Assembly: GCF_002091635.1 (NCBI RefSeq)
Contig: NZ_BDAC01000017.1
Span: 62,001 to 126,000, forward strand
Source of the DNA: Pseudomonas indica NBRC 103045
Lineage (GTDB): Bacteria; Pseudomonadota; Gammaproteobacteria; Pseudomonadales; Pseudomonadaceae
Reading direction: 5' to 3'
Length of the DNA: 64,000 nucleotides
This document shows positions 63,885 through 64,000 of the stretch, piece after piece. The notes under the pieces were generated by a model that worked only from the letters and a program-made list of their open reading frames with translations, searched no databases and was not told where the DNA came from. Within the stretch, counting starts at the first letter, position 1, and every line of letters begins with the position of its first letter. The translations under genes and the position numbers were made by a program.

Positions 63885-64000
63885 TCAGCGCTGCAATCGA
63901 TAGACCCGTTCTTCCAGGCGAGTCAGGCCGCGCTGGAGAAACCGCCAGTTCTCACCCAACACGTCACGGCACTCCAACGGCTCCAGTTGCCAGTCCGCGC
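63885..64000 (-). CDS. C-terminal end of an unidentified protein (5' end outside window)
   Basis: Open minus-strand frame to the window edge, ending in DWQLEPLECRDVLGENWRFL then QRGLTRLEERVYRLQR and TGA at 63885-63887. The amphipathic Arg-rich helix and the position convergent with htpX support a real gene. By synteny it could be the gene after htpX in P. aeruginosa; not identified from 38 residues. Confidence 0.65.
   Translation of the reverse strand, partial: ADWQLEPLECRDVLGENWRFLQRGLTRLEERVYRLQR

Overview
The window is high-GC chromosomal DNA of a Pseudomonas. The right end (about 53.4-64 kb) has the same gene set and order that I recall from the P. aeruginosa PA2821-PA2830 region: GST, fRMsr-type GAF protein, ATPase, SagS-like hybrid kinase, OspR-like regulator, gpx, msrB, alaA, SDR and htpX. 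The left 52 kb is a dense supercluster for plant-derived (lignin-type) aromatics. It is not arranged this way in P. aeruginosa, where pca and pob genes lie at several loci.

Layout. 0-5.4 kb: end of a tripartite tricarboxylate-type transporter (tctA end, tctC), an OprD porin and an FAD dehydrogenase. 5.4-20.5 kb: protocatechuate and 4-hydroxybenzoate catabolism (pcaC-D-B, pcaF-J-I, pcaK, pcaR, AEC transporter, ZapE/AFG1 ATPase, pcaG-H, pcaQ, pobR, pobA). 20.6-25.1 kb: ferulate to vanillin to vanillate (fcs, vdh, ech). 25.4-30.1 kb: a PotF-like binding protein, an outer-membrane barrel, a serine hydrolase and a TetR regulator. 30.1-35.2 kb: an AT-rich insert that reads as an integron gene-cassette array without an integrase. 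It has five minus-strand genes separated by attC-like sites, including a SIR2-like protein and a 588-residue putative nuclease. 35.4-38.4 kb: vanR, vanA and vanB. 38.4-49.3 kb: a long minus-strand set (esterase, periplasmic protein, RND/MMPL exporter, YCF48-like, DUF1329, DUF1302, calA, XylC-type aldehyde dehydrogenase). It is served by a clear sigma-54 promoter and the divergent V4R/sigma-54 activator at 49.5-51.3 kb. 51.4-51.9 kb: a MarR regulator. 51.9-52.7 kb: a broken P4-type integrase next to two tRNA-Gly genes and one tRNA-Glu.

How it works together. Coniferyl alcohol and aldehyde (calA, aldehyde dehydrogenase) go to ferulate. Fcs and Ech then give vanillin, Vdh gives vanillate and VanAB gives protocatechuate. 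4-Hydroxybenzoate joins through PcaK and PobA. PcaHG, B, C, D, IJ and F carry protocatechuate to succinyl-CoA and acetyl-CoA. Operator-like sequences for most of the local regulators are visible: PcaR boxes at three places, a perfect PcaQ palindrome, two VanR palindromes, a -24/-12 promoter with an upstream activator palindrome, and an OspR-type palindrome before gpx.

The best candidate for something undescribed is the cassette array at 30.1-35.2 kb, especially the adjacent SIR2-like and putative nuclease cassettes. Next is the sigma-54-controlled DUF1302/DUF1329/YCF48/RND/calA unit. Several families of short palindromic repeats and one 198-bp MITE-like element lie between genes. No rRNA gene, CRISPR array or intact transposase was seen.
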